Notes: generated by a model from the sequence alone, not told the origin. Shown: positions 24,373 to 34,023, counted from the first letter of the stretch. The stretch: DNA of 64,000 nt from Planctomycetota bacterium (GCA_016200265.1 JACQFE010000019.1:44927-108926); one strand, 5' to 3'. Program-made: numbers and translations.

Positions 24373-26097
24373 ATGGGACTTCTGAACTCGGCATTACAGG
24401 TCGGACGCAGCGCGTTGCTGGGCTACCAGGCCGCGCTCCAGACGATCGGTAGCAACATCAGCAGCGCGGGCAGCCCGGATTACACGCGCCTCGATCCCCA
24501 GATGGATCCGATCACCGGCAATCTGTCGACGTCCGATCCGGCGCCCGGTGCCGGCGTCGCATTGACTGACATCCAGCGCGACATTGATGAAGGATTGGAA
24601 GGGCGACTTCGCCTGGCGATCGGTGGCAATGAGGCCGCAAACTCGCAGCAAACCGCACTTTCCCAAATCGAAACATTCTTTGATGAAACGAGCGGTAACG
24701 GCATCAGCTCGCGACTGACGAGCTTCTGGAATCAATTCGAAGAATTGCAAAACACGCCGGAAGACTTGGGCATTCGCGACCTGACGATCTCCAACGGCGT
24801 CCAGCTCGCACAGACGCTGCACGGCGTTCGCAGTCAGCTCGCCGCGCTCGGAAAAGATCTCGACTCGCAGATCAAGGACATCGTCAAGCAGGCGGATGAT
24901 CTGGCCAAGCAAATCGCCGATCTGAACAGCCAGATCACCACGCAGGAGGCCGGCCATCATGGTCAGGCGACGGGCCTGCGCGATCAGCGCGACGCAATGC
25001 TCCGCAAGCTCTCCAAACTTTTCGACGTCACTGTTCGCGAACAGGCCAACGGCTCAATGAACGTCTACATCGGCAGTGAAACGCTGATTCAAGATGGCAT
25101 TTCGCGCGGCCTGACGACCGCGAGCCGCAGCGACGGCGAATTCGTTCGCACCAGCGTGCAGTTCGCGGACACCAGGCAGGACGTGGCCGTCGGCGGCGGA
25201 CAACTCGGCGGTCTTGTTCAGGCTCGCGATCAGGATGCCTACGGGCGAATTGCAAGCGTTGACAAGCTGGCTGCCGCGGTCATCGCGGAAGTCAACGCGG
25301 CCCATTCCAACGGCCAAGGCATAGCAGGCTTCAAGTCCGTGACCGGCGACTTCGCGGTGCTTAGCTCGACCGCCGCGTTAAACAGTTCTGCCGCCGGTCT
25401 CGCGAATCCGCCAAAAGGCGGAAGCTTTTACGTCACCGTCATGGACGATGCGACGCACACGCCCGTCGCCCATCGCGTCGATGTCTCCTTCGGCGGCACG
25501 GCGGACACGACGCTTCAATCCCTGGCCGACGCCATCAATACGAACGTGACGAACGTCAAAGCCAGTATCACGAGTGACAACAAACTGTCACTCGTCGCTG
25601 ATGATGGCTTCTCATTTACTTTTGGAACCGACGGTCAGGATGCCCGACCGGATACGTCCGGCGTCCTCGCAGCCCTGGGGATCAACACATTCTTCACCGG
25701 CACCAACGCGAGCAACATCGATGTTGCACCGGAACTCCAGGCCCACCACGAGCTGCTCGCCGCGGCCACTACATTTGTCTCCGGCGACGGAACCAACGCC
25801 GCATCGATTTCGAACCTGAGCCAGACCGTGAGCACTCGCCTGGGCGGATCCATCGATGCCTATGCCGCGAGCATGGCCAATGATGTCGCTGTCAGTGCCG
25901 CCGCGGCGAACGCGAATGCGGACGCCTCGTCAACCGTGTTGAACTCGTTGCAGGCACAGAAAGAAAGCATCAGCGGAGTCAATCTCGACGAGGAGGCCAT
26001 TTCACTGTTGAAGTTCCAACGGAGTTATCAGGGCGCCGCGCGATACGTGACCGCGGTGCAGGATTCATTGACGGAGCTGATGGGAATTATTCGCTAA
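24373..26097 (+). CDS. flgK: Flagellar hook-associated protein 1, FlgK
   Basis: A 574-residue hook-filament junction protein. The ATG at 24373 was chosen because the conserved N-terminus 'MGLLNSALQVGRSALLGYQA' begins there, five bases after the flgN stop; an in-frame start 24 codons upstream lies inside flgN. It has the N-terminal coil with 'IGSNISSAGSPDYTR' and the C-terminal 'GVNLDEEAISLLKFQRSYQG' helix. A flagellin-type IN motif sits in the middle ('LQSLADAINTNVTNVKASI'). Confidence 0.94.
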   Translation: MGLLNSALQVGRSALLGYQAALQTIGSNISSAGSPDYTRLDPQMDPITGNLSTSDPAPGAGVALTDIQRDIDEGLEGRLRLAIGGNEAANSQQTALSQIETFFDETSGNGISSRLTSFWNQFEELQNTPEDLGIRDLTISNGVQLAQTLHGVRSQLAALGKDLDSQIKDIVKQADDLAKQIADLNSQITTQEAGHHGQATGLRDQRDAMLRKLSKLFDVTVREQANGSMNVYIGSETLIQDGISRGLTTASRSDGEFVRTSVQFADTRQDVAVGGGQLGGLVQARDQDAYGRIASVDKLAAAVIAEVNAAHSNGQGIAGFKSVTGDFAVLSSTAALNSSAAGLANPPKGGSFYVTVMDDATHTPVAHRVDVSFGGTADTTLQSLADAINTNVTNVKASITSDNKLSLVADDGFSFTFGTDGQDARPDTSGVLAALGINTFFTGTNASNIDVAPELQAHHELLAAATTFVSGDGTNAASISNLSQTVSTRLGGSIDAYAASMANDVAVSAAAANANADASSTVLNSLQAQKESISGVNLDEEAISLLKFQRSYQGAARYVTAVQDSLTELMGIIR

Positions 26098-26127
26098 AGC
26101 AATGAGGCAATAAGGCAAAGAAACGAA

Positions 26128-28062
26128 ATGGCAATCAGTCCGATCAATATCACTCGCGTCAGTCAGAACTTCCAGGCGGATTTTCTGCTGCAAACCCTGC
26201 GCCAAAGCCAGCGAAACATGTACAACGCCGAAGCCCAGATTTCCACCGGACGGACCTTCGTTAATCCAAGTGATGATCCGGTGGCCGCGTCGCGAGTCCT
26301 CAACATGACACAAGCCCTCGCGAGGCAAAATCAATACGCATCAAACGCCCAATACGGCGACAACTTCCTCAGTGCCGCGGACAGCGCCCTCACGGAGGTC
26401 AACGGCCTCCTTGTGCAGGCGTCGCAAATCGCAATTCAAACCGTGGGAAGCCTTACCACGTCCGATGAACGCGCCTCCGAGGCCGAAGTCGTGGCTTCGA
26501 TCCGCCAGCAGTTGCAGTCGATCGGCAATCGCCAATTCAATGGCCGGTATATCTTCGGCGGTCGCGACGTCACCAATCAGCCGTTCATCGATGCGCTCGG
26601 CGGAATTCAATATGTCGGCGATCCGAATGAGCTGCAGACTCGCGTTGCCGACGATGAAGTGGACCCGATCAGCCTGCCCGGCAGCCTGCTCTTTGGCGCT
26701 TCCACCAGCGTCGGAAATGGCGCGAATTTGTCGCCGTCACTGACCGCCGACACGAGACTTGAAGACATCACCGGGGCGGCCGGAGGACCGATTCCAGCGG
26801 GCACGCTCGTGTTCAACGAACTCGGCGGTGCGGGCATCGTGCGTGTGGACCTCAGCGGCGCTGACACGATTGGAAAGATCGTCGATGCGATCAATGCCGC
26901 ATCAGCCGCCGCAAACGGAAAATTCACGGCCGCCGTCGGCGCGACCGGACTGACGATTACGCCGGGAGCACTGCCCGTTTCCGTCAGCGACAGCGGCGGC
27001 GGCACGCTTGCCTCCGCGCTGGGAATTCTCACCACAACGCCGTCACCGATTGTCATTACAGGCCAAACTCTGTCCGCAAACGTAACCCGCTTGACCGACG
27101 TAACCGCTCTCGCCGCCGGCGCAGGAATCGATCTGACGGACGGCTTCATTATCACGAATGGCGGCAAGTCAGTGACCGTCGATGTCAGCACCGCAAAAAC
27201 TGTTCAGGACATCATCAACACCATCAACAACGCGGGTGTCGGTGTTCTGGCACGCATCAATGCGGCCCATACGGGTATTGAAGTATCGAATCAGGTCTCC
27301 GGCACGGCGCTGAGCATTGGAGAGAACGGCGGCACCACTGCGACCGATCTCGGAATCCGCACGATGGACCTCAACACGCCGCTTTCATCGCTGAATTTCA
27401 GTCAGGGCGTGCATACATCCGACACCGGGCCGGACCTGCGGATTACCGCCAAGGACGGGAGCGTTGTCGATGTCGATCTTGCGGGCGCCGTCACAGTGGG
27501 TGACGCAATCAAGGCCATCAATGACGCCGCAACGGCCGCGACCGTCTCAGTTCAGGCGTCGCTCGTCACGACAGGGAATGGAATCCACATCGCCGACTCA
27601 ACCGGCGGCGCGGGTGATCTCTCCGTGAACTTCCTGAATTCCCAGGCCGCTTCCGATCTCGGTATTCAGCAGACGATCACCGGCACAACGGCCGAAATCG
27701 TGGGAGCCGATGTGAATTTGACGCGAACCAATGGAATCCTCGGCGCCCTGACGGATTTGGAGCGCGCTTTGCGCGGCAACGATCAACAAGGCATTTCCGA
27801 AGCCGGAAATCGTCTTGACGGGCTTCGAAACAATGTCACACGCATGCACGGAGTCATCGGCGCTCGTTCGCAGGCCATGTCCAGCAAGAACAACCAGATT
27901 CAGGACGCCGTGCAAACGACGCATGTTTTTCTGTCGCAGATCGAGGATTTGGATTATGCCCAGGCCGCCACTCGCTTGCAGACCGCGAGCACGGCCTTAC
28001 AGGCAAGTTTGCAGAGCAGTGCCAGCATCATGCAACTTACATTGCTGAATTATCTCCATTAG
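26128..28062 (+). CDS. flgL: Oversized flagellar hook-associated protein 3, FlgL
   Basis: A 644-residue junction protein, about twice the usual 300 or so. The N-terminal coil ('NMYNAEAQISTGRTFVNPSD', 'DDPVAASRVL') and C-terminal coil ('LSQIEDLDYAQAATRLQTAS') are typical of FlgL/flagellin. Between them are three related blocks, each with a flagellin IN-type motif near residues 242 ('TIGKIVDAIN'), 358 ('TVQDIINTIN') and 455 ('TVGDAIKAIN'). These would form extra surface domains on the junction. It lies 30 bases after flgK, with an 'AATGAGGCAATAAGGCAAAG' stretch in the gap. Confidence 0.92.
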   Translation: MAISPINITRVSQNFQADFLLQTLRQSQRNMYNAEAQISTGRTFVNPSDDPVAASRVLNMTQALARQNQYASNAQYGDNFLSAADSALTEVNGLLVQASQIAIQTVGSLTTSDERASEAEVVASIRQQLQSIGNRQFNGRYIFGGRDVTNQPFIDALGGIQYVGDPNELQTRVADDEVDPISLPGSLLFGASTSVGNGANLSPSLTADTRLEDITGAAGGPIPAGTLVFNELGGAGIVRVDLSGADTIGKIVDAINAASAAANGKFTAAVGATGLTITPGALPVSVSDSGGGTLASALGILTTTPSPIVITGQTLSANVTRLTDVTALAAGAGIDLTDGFIITNGGKSVTVDVSTAKTVQDIINTINNAGVGVLARINAAHTGIEVSNQVSGTALSIGENGGTTATDLGIRTMDLNTPLSSLNFSQGVHTSDTGPDLRITAKDGSVVDVDLAGAVTVGDAIKAINDAATAATVSVQASLVTTGNGIHIADSTGGAGDLSVNFLNSQAASDLGIQQTITGTTAEIVGADVNLTRTNGILGALTDLERALRGNDQQGISEAGNRLDGLRNNVTRMHGVIGARSQAMSSKNNQIQDAVQTTHVFLSQIEDLDYAQAATRLQTASTALQASLQSSASIMQLTLLNYLH

Positions 28063-28382
28063 GAGCGATCAGCAATCTAGAGGTGAGTTTTGTAGGGTGC
28101 ATCTTGATGCACCGAGATCGGGAGCAAGGCGAGATGTTTCGCTTCGCTCGGTATGTCAAACAGAGAGTTTGAAGATCGTCAGGGCCCTGATGATCCTGTG
28201 AACTCGACAGAGCAGGGGCGGTCGCATTGGCGACCGTGAAGCGGTAGGTGTGTCGCCCGGCGTAGGAGACGTCGGGGCGCGATCCAGGATGGATGGCGTG
28301 CAACGGTGCGATGGACGGCGGTCGTATGGTCGACCGCGGCGCCGACAAGCCGGCACGAGATACAACTGATTGGAGCGTCGCG
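28063..28382. other. Intergenic region before fliW
   Basis: 320 bases with no gene. It holds the GGTGCATC palindrome at 28096-28113 and several short GGTCG/CGACC hairpins around 28220-28345. No clear promoter was recognised, though the gap is large enough to hold one for fliW-csrA-flagellin. Confidence 0.45.
28095..28113. repeat. GGTGCATC..GATGCACC palindrome (third copy)
   Basis: A perfect GGTGCATC-TT-GATGCACC palindrome, 32 bases after the flgL stop. It matches the two copies at 5557-5617. Confidence 0.6.
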
Positions 28383-28832
28383 ATGATTATTGAAACGTCG
28401 CGTTTCGGGCTGTTGGACGTCAACGCCGAGCGGCTGATTACGTTCAACGAAGGGATCCTCGGATTCCCTATGCAGAAGGAATACGCCCTGGTGCAAACCG
28501 GCGAGGGCAGCGGCTTCTATTGGCTGCAATCCGTCTGCACGCGAGACCTCGCCTTTGTGGTATGCGACCCACGATTATTCGTGGGTGATTACCAGGTGCC
28601 GGTCAAGCTCGAGGAATTGGAATCCATCGAGTTGCGGGACGTGCGCGATTCCCAGGTTTTTGTGATCGTCAACAAGACCGGAGATTTGCTCACGGGCAAT
28701 TTGCAGGGGCCGTTGGTCGTCAACGTCAACAACCGCCACGCGAGGCAATTGGTTCTCAGCGACAAGCGGTTTTCGACGAGACACCCCTTGATGCGAGTCC
28801 CTAACCGGATGGCGATGGGAAAGACGGCGTGA
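28383..28832 (+). CDS. fliW: Flagellar assembly factor FliW
   Basis: A 149-residue cytosolic protein that binds flagellin and CsrA and links flagellin level to its translation. The start at 28383 was chosen from GGAG (28372-28375) and the family N-terminus 'MIIETSRFGLLDVNAERLIT'. Family text includes 'FNEGILGFPMQKEYALVQT', 'FYWLQSVCTRDLAFVVCDP' and 'NLQGPLVVNVNNRHARQLVL'. It is followed by csrA and then flagellin, the arrangement used for the partner switch described in Bacillus. Confidence 0.93.
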   Translation: MIIETSRFGLLDVNAERLITFNEGILGFPMQKEYALVQTGEGSGFYWLQSVCTRDLAFVVCDPRLFVGDYQVPVKLEELESIELRDVRDSQVFVIVNKTGDLLTGNLQGPLVVNVNNRHARQLVLSDKRFSTRHPLMRVPNRMAMGKTA

Positions 28833-29060
28833 CATCAGGTAGTAGCCTTCACCGGGTGACCGGGCCTAGAATTGTGAGACGAAGAATTCTGATGCGGCAG
28901 TGGGAACACGTCGCCAGTCTCTCAAATTCGGGTCTCGGACACGAATGTACGAAGTGACGGTTGCAGCCTGACGCATGCTCCGGATGGACCCGCATGATGC
29001 GGGGACAAACAGGAGAACGCATGGTTGTGACGCATCGGCATGGCAAGGAAGGAGCCGAGT

Positions 29061-29369
29061 ATGTTGGTGCTTTCCAGACAGCGCGATGAAACCATAATGA
29101 TTGGCGACGAGGTGGAGATTACCGTCGTCGATATCCGCGGCGACAAGGTCCGATTGGGGATCACCGCTCCGCGGCACATTCAGGTTCATCGCAAGGAAGT
29201 TTACGACGCAATCAAGCGCGAGAATCAGCAGGCGGCGAATCTCACGCCGCAGGATGTATCAGGCGTTGTCGGACCGGACGCCGCGAACATCCCGCTGAAA
29301 CCCGACGCCCAAACGGAATTGGAAACGGAAAACGCGCGGCGGGCCCGGCAGGCCCGACGCACGCGGTAA
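29061..29369 (+). CDS. csrA: Translational regulator CsrA, with C-terminal extension
   Basis: A 102-residue RNA-binding regulator. The first 60 residues are a clear CsrA: '[20 protein letters not shown]' followed by '[20 protein letters not shown]'. R44-type RNA contacts are in 'APRHIQVHR'. CsrA dimers bind GGA motifs, often over ribosome binding sites. About 40 extra residues follow, ending '[13 protein letters not shown]', strongly basic. The start was placed at 29061 from GAAGGAGC seven bases upstream. It lies between fliW and flagellin; its expected target is the flagellin leader. Confidence 0.93.
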   Translation: MLVLSRQRDETIMIGDEVEITVVDIRGDKVRLGITAPRHIQVHRKEVYDAIKRENQQAANLTPQDVSGVVGPDAANIPLKPDAQTELETENARRARQARRTR

Positions 29370-29410
29370 TGGATCACTGCGAGGACATGCACCGCTTCGC
29401 TGACGCGATG

Positions 29411-29436
29411 CGGAGGTAGTCAGGGAGGATTTCCTC
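29411..29436 (+). promoter_or_regulatory. Putative CsrA-binding leader at the flagellin ribosome binding site
   Basis: The flagellin leader has GGA motifs at 29412, 29424 and 29427. The last two form the ribosome binding site GGGAGGA. GAGGA and TCCTC (29425-29435) can pair as a small hairpin, placing the site in a structured context. CsrA binding to paired GGA motifs at the flagellin start is known in Bacillus; here it is inferred from sequence and from fliW-csrA next door. Confidence 0.5.
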
Positions 29437-30894
29437 ATGTCAAGGATTAACAGTAACGTTTCATCATTGATTGCCCAGCGCCACCTGGGTATATCGCAAA
29501 AGTCTCTTTCCACAGCTCTCGAGCGGCTGTCGAGCGGATTGAAGATCAATCGCGGGGCCGATGATCCCGCGGGCTTGATCGTCTCCGAACGATTGCGTTC
29601 GGAAATCGGCGTGGTCAATCAGGCCGTCGATAACTCCCAGCGCGCGATCAACGTCATCGCGACGACGGAGGGCGCGCTGGATCAGGTTCAATCGATCCTG
29701 ACCGACATCCAGTCGCTTCTGGTGGAGGCCGCCAACAGTGGCGCCTTCTCGCCCGACGAAGTAGCGGCCAACCAGTTGCAGATCGACAACTCGATCGACT
29801 CAATTACGCGAATCGCAAATACAACCACATTTGCCGGCAAGAAACTGCTCAATGGCGAGCTGGATTACGTGACCAGTGGCGTGACCAACTCTCAACTTGC
29901 GGACGTCAGCGTCCTGGGCGCCAAGTTCGGCACGCAGAAATTCGTCAACGTTGACGTCTCGGTGTCGCAGTCGGCCCTTCGCGGCGAGTTGCTCTTTGCC
30001 GGGTCGCAGTTAACGGGGAGCGGCGTGACCTTGGATATCCGCGGCCCGGACGGTGTCATCACACTGACTTTCCCGGCAAGCGCATCGACCACCACGATGG
30101 CCGCGGCCATCAACGCACAAACCGACGCCACCGGAGTCAAGGCCGTGCTCAGCGGCGGCGGCGCTTCCGGTATGCGTATTCAAAGCCTCGAATATGGCAG
30201 CGACGCCGTTGTCAGCGTCAAGCAACTGAGTGGAGGACCCTTTACCACCACCGACCCAAATGGCGCCACAAACGACCACACGACCGGCCGCGACGCTGTG
30301 GCCACCGTCAATGGGATCTCAACCACGGCCGACGGTCTGAAACTCTCATTCAGCTCAAACCTTTTGAAGCTCCAGGTCATCCTCAACGAAGCCTTTGGTA
30401 ATGGCTCTCAGGGCCTGAGCGGCGGTGCGGGCACGTCCAGCTTCCAAATCACTGATGGCGGCGCCCTTTTCCAGCTCGGTCCGCAGGTCAACACAAACCT
30501 GCAGGAAGACATTGGCGTCAAGAGTATGCAGGCCAACAAGCTCGGCAACACCGTCATCGGATTTCTTAGCGAACTCTACAGCGGTCAGCCGCTGGAACTT
30601 AAGAGCGGGCACTTCCAGGACGCATCAAAGATTGTTGAAGAAGCGATCACGCAGGTGGCCGTTCTTCGCGGGCGACTCGGTGCGTTCGAGAAGAATACGC
30701 TCCAGGCCAACATCGGTCAGTTGCAGATTACCTCGGAAAACCTGACTTCGGCCGAGTCCGTGATCCGCGACACCGACTTCGCAACGGAAACCTCGGAGCT
30801 GACGCGTTCGCAAATTTTGGTTCAAGCGGGCAACAGCGTCCTGGCCATCGCCAACGCTCAGTCCCAAAACGTTCTCAAGCTGCTCGGACAGTAA
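29437..30894 (+). CDS. fliC: Flagellin
   Basis: A 485-residue filament subunit. The N-terminal D0/D1 coil is complete: 'SSLIAQRHLGISQKSLSTAL', 'LSSGLKINRGADDPAGLIVS', then 'ALDQVQSILTDIQSLLVEAA'. The C-terminal coil ends 'ILVQAGNSVLAIANAQSQNV' followed by the usual Leu/Leu-Gly-Gln end. The variable middle (about 150-350) is Gly/Ser/Thr-rich and has one IN-like motif ('TTMAAAINAQTDATGV'). The ribosome binding site GGGAGG lies eight bases before the ATG. It is last in the cluster and followed by a hairpin terminator. Confidence 0.95.
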   Translation: MSRINSNVSSLIAQRHLGISQKSLSTALERLSSGLKINRGADDPAGLIVSERLRSEIGVVNQAVDNSQRAINVIATTEGALDQVQSILTDIQSLLVEAANSGAFSPDEVAANQLQIDNSIDSITRIANTTTFAGKKLLNGELDYVTSGVTNSQLADVSVLGAKFGTQKFVNVDVSVSQSALRGELLFAGSQLTGSGVTLDIRGPDGVITLTFPASASTTTMAAAINAQTDATGVKAVLSGGGASGMRIQSLEYGSDAVVSVKQLSGGPFTTTDPNGATNDHTTGRDAVATVNGISTTADGLKLSFSSNLLKLQVILNEAFGNGSQGLSGGAGTSSFQITDGGALFQLGPQVNTNLQEDIGVKSMQANKLGNTVIGFLSELYSGQPLELKSGHFQDASKIVEEAITQVAVLRGRLGAFEKNTLQANIGQLQITSENLTSAESVIRDTDFATETSELTRSQILVQAGNSVLAIANAQSQNVLKLLGQ

Positions 30895-30945
30895 GACACA
30901 AGAAGATCGCCAATCGAGAATTTGACGGTCTAAGCCGCTACTCCA

Positions 30946-30986
30946 ACCACCGCTCCGGCCCAAAGAGTCGGGGCGGTGGTCTTTTT
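30946..30986 (+). terminator. Rho-independent terminator after flagellin
   Basis: ACCACCGCTCC and GGGGCGGTGGT pair around a short loop with one mismatch, followed by TCTTTTT (30980-30986). It lies about 50 bases after the flagellin stop, on the right strand to end the flagellar transcript. Confidence 0.85.
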
Positions 30987-31039
30987 ACTGGCCGACGCCT
31001 GCCATTCCCTGACCATCGTGCATTGATTGAAATGTGGCC

Positions 31040-31068
31040 TTGGTTCGGACAGTCGTTCTCCGTACAAT
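31040..31068 (+). promoter_or_regulatory. Sigma70-like promoter for the F-type secretion gene
   Basis: TTGGTT (31040-31045), a 17-base spacer and TACAAT (31063-31068) match the housekeeping consensus well. The gene start is 52 bases downstream. Confidence 0.5.
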
Positions 31069-31120
31069 CTCCGCAACGGACCGCGCTAGGTCCGCAAATT
31101 GGGGACGCAGGAGTTGAGCC

Positions 31121-32374
31121 ATGCCGACATTTACATACGAAGCGATGAACCAGCAGGGCCAGGAGGTCAAAGACGAGCTGGACGCCCTCTCCACCGAAGA
31201 CGCCATCGCGAAAATCAAGAATCTCGGCTATTTCCCCACCCGTATCCGCGAGAAAGGCGGCTCAAGATCCAAAGCCAACGCCCCCGCCAAGAAAAAGGGC
31301 ACGCGCTCCGTCGGCTTTGGCCGCGTGAAAACCAAGCAGGTCACGCAGCTCACACGCCAGCTTTCGACGCTTCAAGATGCCGGCCTGCCCATCTTGCGAA
31401 GCCTCAACATCCTCCACGAACAGCAAAAGCCCGGAGTGCTCAAGAACATCTTAAAAGGAATGGGTGAGGAAATCGAAGGCGGATCCACGCTTTCCGAAGC
31501 CTGCGGAAAATTCCCCAAAGCCTTCAACCGCCTTTACGTGAACATGGTCGCCGCCGGCGAAACCGGCGGTGTGCTTGACGTCATCCTTCAGCGACTCGCC
31601 GAATTCATGGAAAAAGCCGAAAAGCTCAAGCGAAAGATCATCGGCGCCATGATCTATCCGGCCGTCGTCGTGACCTTCGCTCTCGGCATCGTCACTGGCA
31701 TCATGATCGTCGTAATCCCCAAGTTCAAAGACATCTTCATGGACTTCGGCGTGAAACTCCCCGGCGTCACCATGATCCTGCTCAACACCTCCGACTGGGT
31801 CGTCAAAGGAAAGCCTTTACCCGGTTGGGCGATGATTCTGCTCTCGCCGTTTGTCGCGTATATTTTATGGAAATTGATACGTTCTTCGGACGGAGGGCGT
31901 TACGTCGTTGACGTGGTCATGTTGAAAATTCCGGTCTTCGGCAACCTTGTGGAAAAAGCCGCCGTGTCTCGCTTTGCGCGCACTTTGGGAACCCTCATCA
32001 GCGCCGGTGTGCCGATCCTGGAGGCCATCAACATCACCAAGGAGACCTCGGGCAATGAGGTCTACGCTCGTGCCATGCAAAAGGTCCATGACGCAATCCG
32101 CGAAGGCGAAAGTTTCGCCACGCCGCTTCGCGCCACGGGCATTTGCGACGGCCTCGTCGTCAACATGGTCGACGTCGGCGAAGAAACCGGCGAGCTCGAC
32201 AAGATGCTCCTCAAAGTCGCCAACAACTACGAGGAAGAAATGGATGTGGCCGTCGCCAGCCTCGTCTCATTGCTCGAGCCCATCATGGTGGTCCTGCTCG
32301 GCGGCATGGTCGGCTTCATCGTCGTGGCCTTGTTCATGCCGCTCGTGCAATTGATCCAGAACGTCTCCGGATGA
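31121..32374 (+). CDS. Type II secretion/type IV pilus inner-membrane F protein (GspF/PilC family)
   Basis: A 417-residue inner-membrane platform protein. Residues 1-60 are the family's N-terminal domain ('FTYEAMNQQGQEVKDELDAL'), followed by a Lys-rich linker. Two T2SSF domains (about 75-195 and 280-400) each start with a 'TRQLSTLQDAGLPILRSLNI'-type helix and end in a membrane helix; a third helix lies near 240. The second carries 'VVNMVDVGEETGELDKML'. Such proteins work with GspE/PilB ATPases and pseudopilins, none of which is in the window. GGAG precedes the ATG. PilC and GspF cannot be separated here. Confidence 0.9.
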   Translation: MPTFTYEAMNQQGQEVKDELDALSTEDAIAKIKNLGYFPTRIREKGGSRSKANAPAKKKGTRSVGFGRVKTKQVTQLTRQLSTLQDAGLPILRSLNILHEQQKPGVLKNILKGMGEEIEGGSTLSEACGKFPKAFNRLYVNMVAAGETGGVLDVILQRLAEFMEKAEKLKRKIIGAMIYPAVVVTFALGIVTGIMIVVIPKFKDIFMDFGVKLPGVTMILLNTSDWVVKGKPLPGWAMILLSPFVAYILWKLIRSSDGGRYVVDVVMLKIPVFGNLVEKAAVSRFARTLGTLISAGVPILEAINITKETSGNEVYARAMQKVHDAIREGESFATPLRATGICDGLVVNMVDVGEETGELDKMLLKVANNYEEEMDVAVASLVSLLEPIMVVLLGGMVGFIVVALFMPLVQLIQNVSG

Positions 32375-32432
32375 CGCTAATCGGATTCGGTTTGATTCAG
32401 TCGGTCTATGGCTGGCGCCATTCGTTTTCTGG

Positions 32433-32463
32433 CTGATCTGAACCCGGAGCGCAAGCGACGGGC
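32433..32463. repeat. Copy of the CGGAGCGCAAGCGACGGG dispersed repeat
   Basis: Matches 107-137 at nearly every base. Just after it, TTTTCCGAGCCGGGACCG resembles the motif at 4754-4784 and 4842-4872. It lies between convergent genes. Confidence 0.55.
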
Positions 32464-32571
32464 GGTTTTCCGAGCCGGGACCGCATGTGAAGTTGTTTAT
32501 TGGCAACACTTCGCGCGGATCACCTGAAATTTCGTTGCACGTGAATCAAGTTCGCGAGAACTCAAGTTCGA

Positions 32572-34023
32572 TCATGGAAAAGCAATCAGCGTCACGTCAA
32601 CATGATTCGTCGCCTGGCCGGCTTGAACAGCGACTCCCGTAACGTCAGCGTCGGCGAAGCCGGTGGCGGATACTTCGACGGTGTAGTCGCCGGTGGTAAG
32701 GCCGATGAGTGTGTAGCTGCCGTCGGCGGCGGTTGAGGTGCTGGTGATTTCCTGGCCATCTTTGACTGCGGTGACGGAAGCACCGGCTACGGGCGTCGTG
32801 GAATTGTTTGCGTCCGTCGACACGATTCCGGAAATGCTTCCCGCCTCGAGCAGATTGATCAGTCGCATCGCCACGGACGGTGTAAAGTGAAATTGGTGGA
32901 TGGAGCCTGGGTCATCAATCTGGCCGCCGGGAATCGCGTTGAATGCGCGGCTCATATCGACATCGAGCAGCAGCGTGGTTTGTCCGCCATCGGCGACGGT
33001 GAAGTCGAAATGCAGCTTGATTCCCGAGCGATCGCCGCTGGGAACGGTCAAGGAAAACTGGTGGCCGTCGATCAGCGTGATTTGGCCGCCGGTTACGATG
33101 AGCCGCATCTGATCGTAATTGCCGGCAGGGATGTCGGCGTCGGCTAATAGATCCGTCTTTCCGTTTTGCAGGTCGAGCAGGTTGAATGTTTTTTCGCCGG
33201 TGAAGATGGTGATGAACGGACTGCCGCCTGTGTCACTGGGATTGCACTCGTCGTTGGCTTCGTCGCAGGTCTGACCGTCATCGCACGGCGGACTGCCCGA
33301 GAAGCACAATTGATTGACGCAGGTTTCCGCGCCGTTGCAGAATGCGCCGTCGTCGCAATCGGCGTCACTGAGGCATGCCGCGACGCAAGCGTCGACGCGT
33401 TCGTCGCACACCTGATCCGCGTTGCAAGTGGGGGCCGTACCGGCATCGCAGCTTCCCGTGGTCTGATTGCACGTCTCGGCGCCGTTGCAGAACAACCCGT
33501 CATCGCACTGTGAATCGGAAGTGCATACCGTCGAACAGGCTTTCGTATTCTCATCGCAGAATGGCGAGCCGGCGCAAGGGTTGTCACCCGCATGGCACAG
33601 CCCTGTGGCTGTGTCGCAGGTTTCGGCGCCATTGCAGAAAACGTCGTCGTCACAGTCGGTGTCGGCGGCGCAGGCCGTCAGGCATTGGTCATTGTCTTCA
33701 TCGCATGCTTGGCCCGCCGCGCATGGCGAAACGCCGGACTGGCACTGGCCGTTCACGCATGTTTCCTCGCCATTGCAGAACAGGCCGTCATTGCACGGCT
33801 GGTCGCAGGATCCGCCGTCGGCCTTGCGAATTTCGACTCGGGTGATGGTGACCAAGGCTTCCTGAATCAGGTCGAATGGATACGGTTTGTCCGTCACCAG
33901 CAGCTTGAGCGTTCCGGTTCCGCTGTTTCCGCTGGGAGCAACGAAATTGCATCGAGTCGCCGAAAGCCCGATCAGGAGGCAACAGACGGCTGACAAAGGA
34001 CGAACGATCGTTCGAGTCGACAT
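32572..34023 (-). CDS. Exported DUF4382 protein interrupted by cysteine repeats
   Basis: A 483-residue exported protein (hydrophobic N-terminus 1-25; the 'SATRC' end is not a proper lipobox). '[20 protein letters not shown]' and '[13 protein letters not shown]' (about 37-70) are the first half of DUF4382. Four cysteine repeats of about 42 residues follow (72-250, with '[13 protein letters not shown]', '[13 protein letters not shown]', '[13 protein letters not shown]' and '[13 protein letters not shown]'). DUF4382 then resumes ('[20 protein letters not shown]', about 262-385). A carboxypeptidase-regulatory-like Ig fold (397-483, '[20 protein letters not shown]') ends the protein. The cysteine block therefore sits inside one domain. 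Function is unknown; extracellular binding is likely. Confidence 0.85.
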   Translation of the reverse strand: MSTRTIVRPLSAVCCLLIGLSATRCNFVAPSGNSGTGTLKLLVTDKPYPFDLIQEALVTITRVEIRKADGGSCDQPCNDGLFCNGEETCVNGQCQSGVSPCAAGQACDEDNDQCLTACAADTDCDDDVFCNGAETCDTATGLCHAGDNPCAGSPFCDENTKACSTVCTSDSQCDDGLFCNGAETCNQTTGSCDAGTAPTCNADQVCDERVDACVAACLSDADCDDGAFCNGAETCVNQLCFSGSPPCDDGQTCDEANDECNPSDTGGSPFITIFTGEKTFNLLDLQNGKTDLLADADIPAGNYDQMRLIVTGGQITLIDGHQFSLTVPSGDRSGIKLHFDFTVADGGQTTLLLDVDMSRAFNAIPGGQIDDPGSIHQFHFTPSVAMRLINLLEAGSISGIVSTDANNSTTPVAGASVTAVKDGQEITSTSTAADGSYTLIGLTTGDYTVEVSATGFADADVTGVAVQAGQATNHVDVTLIAFP

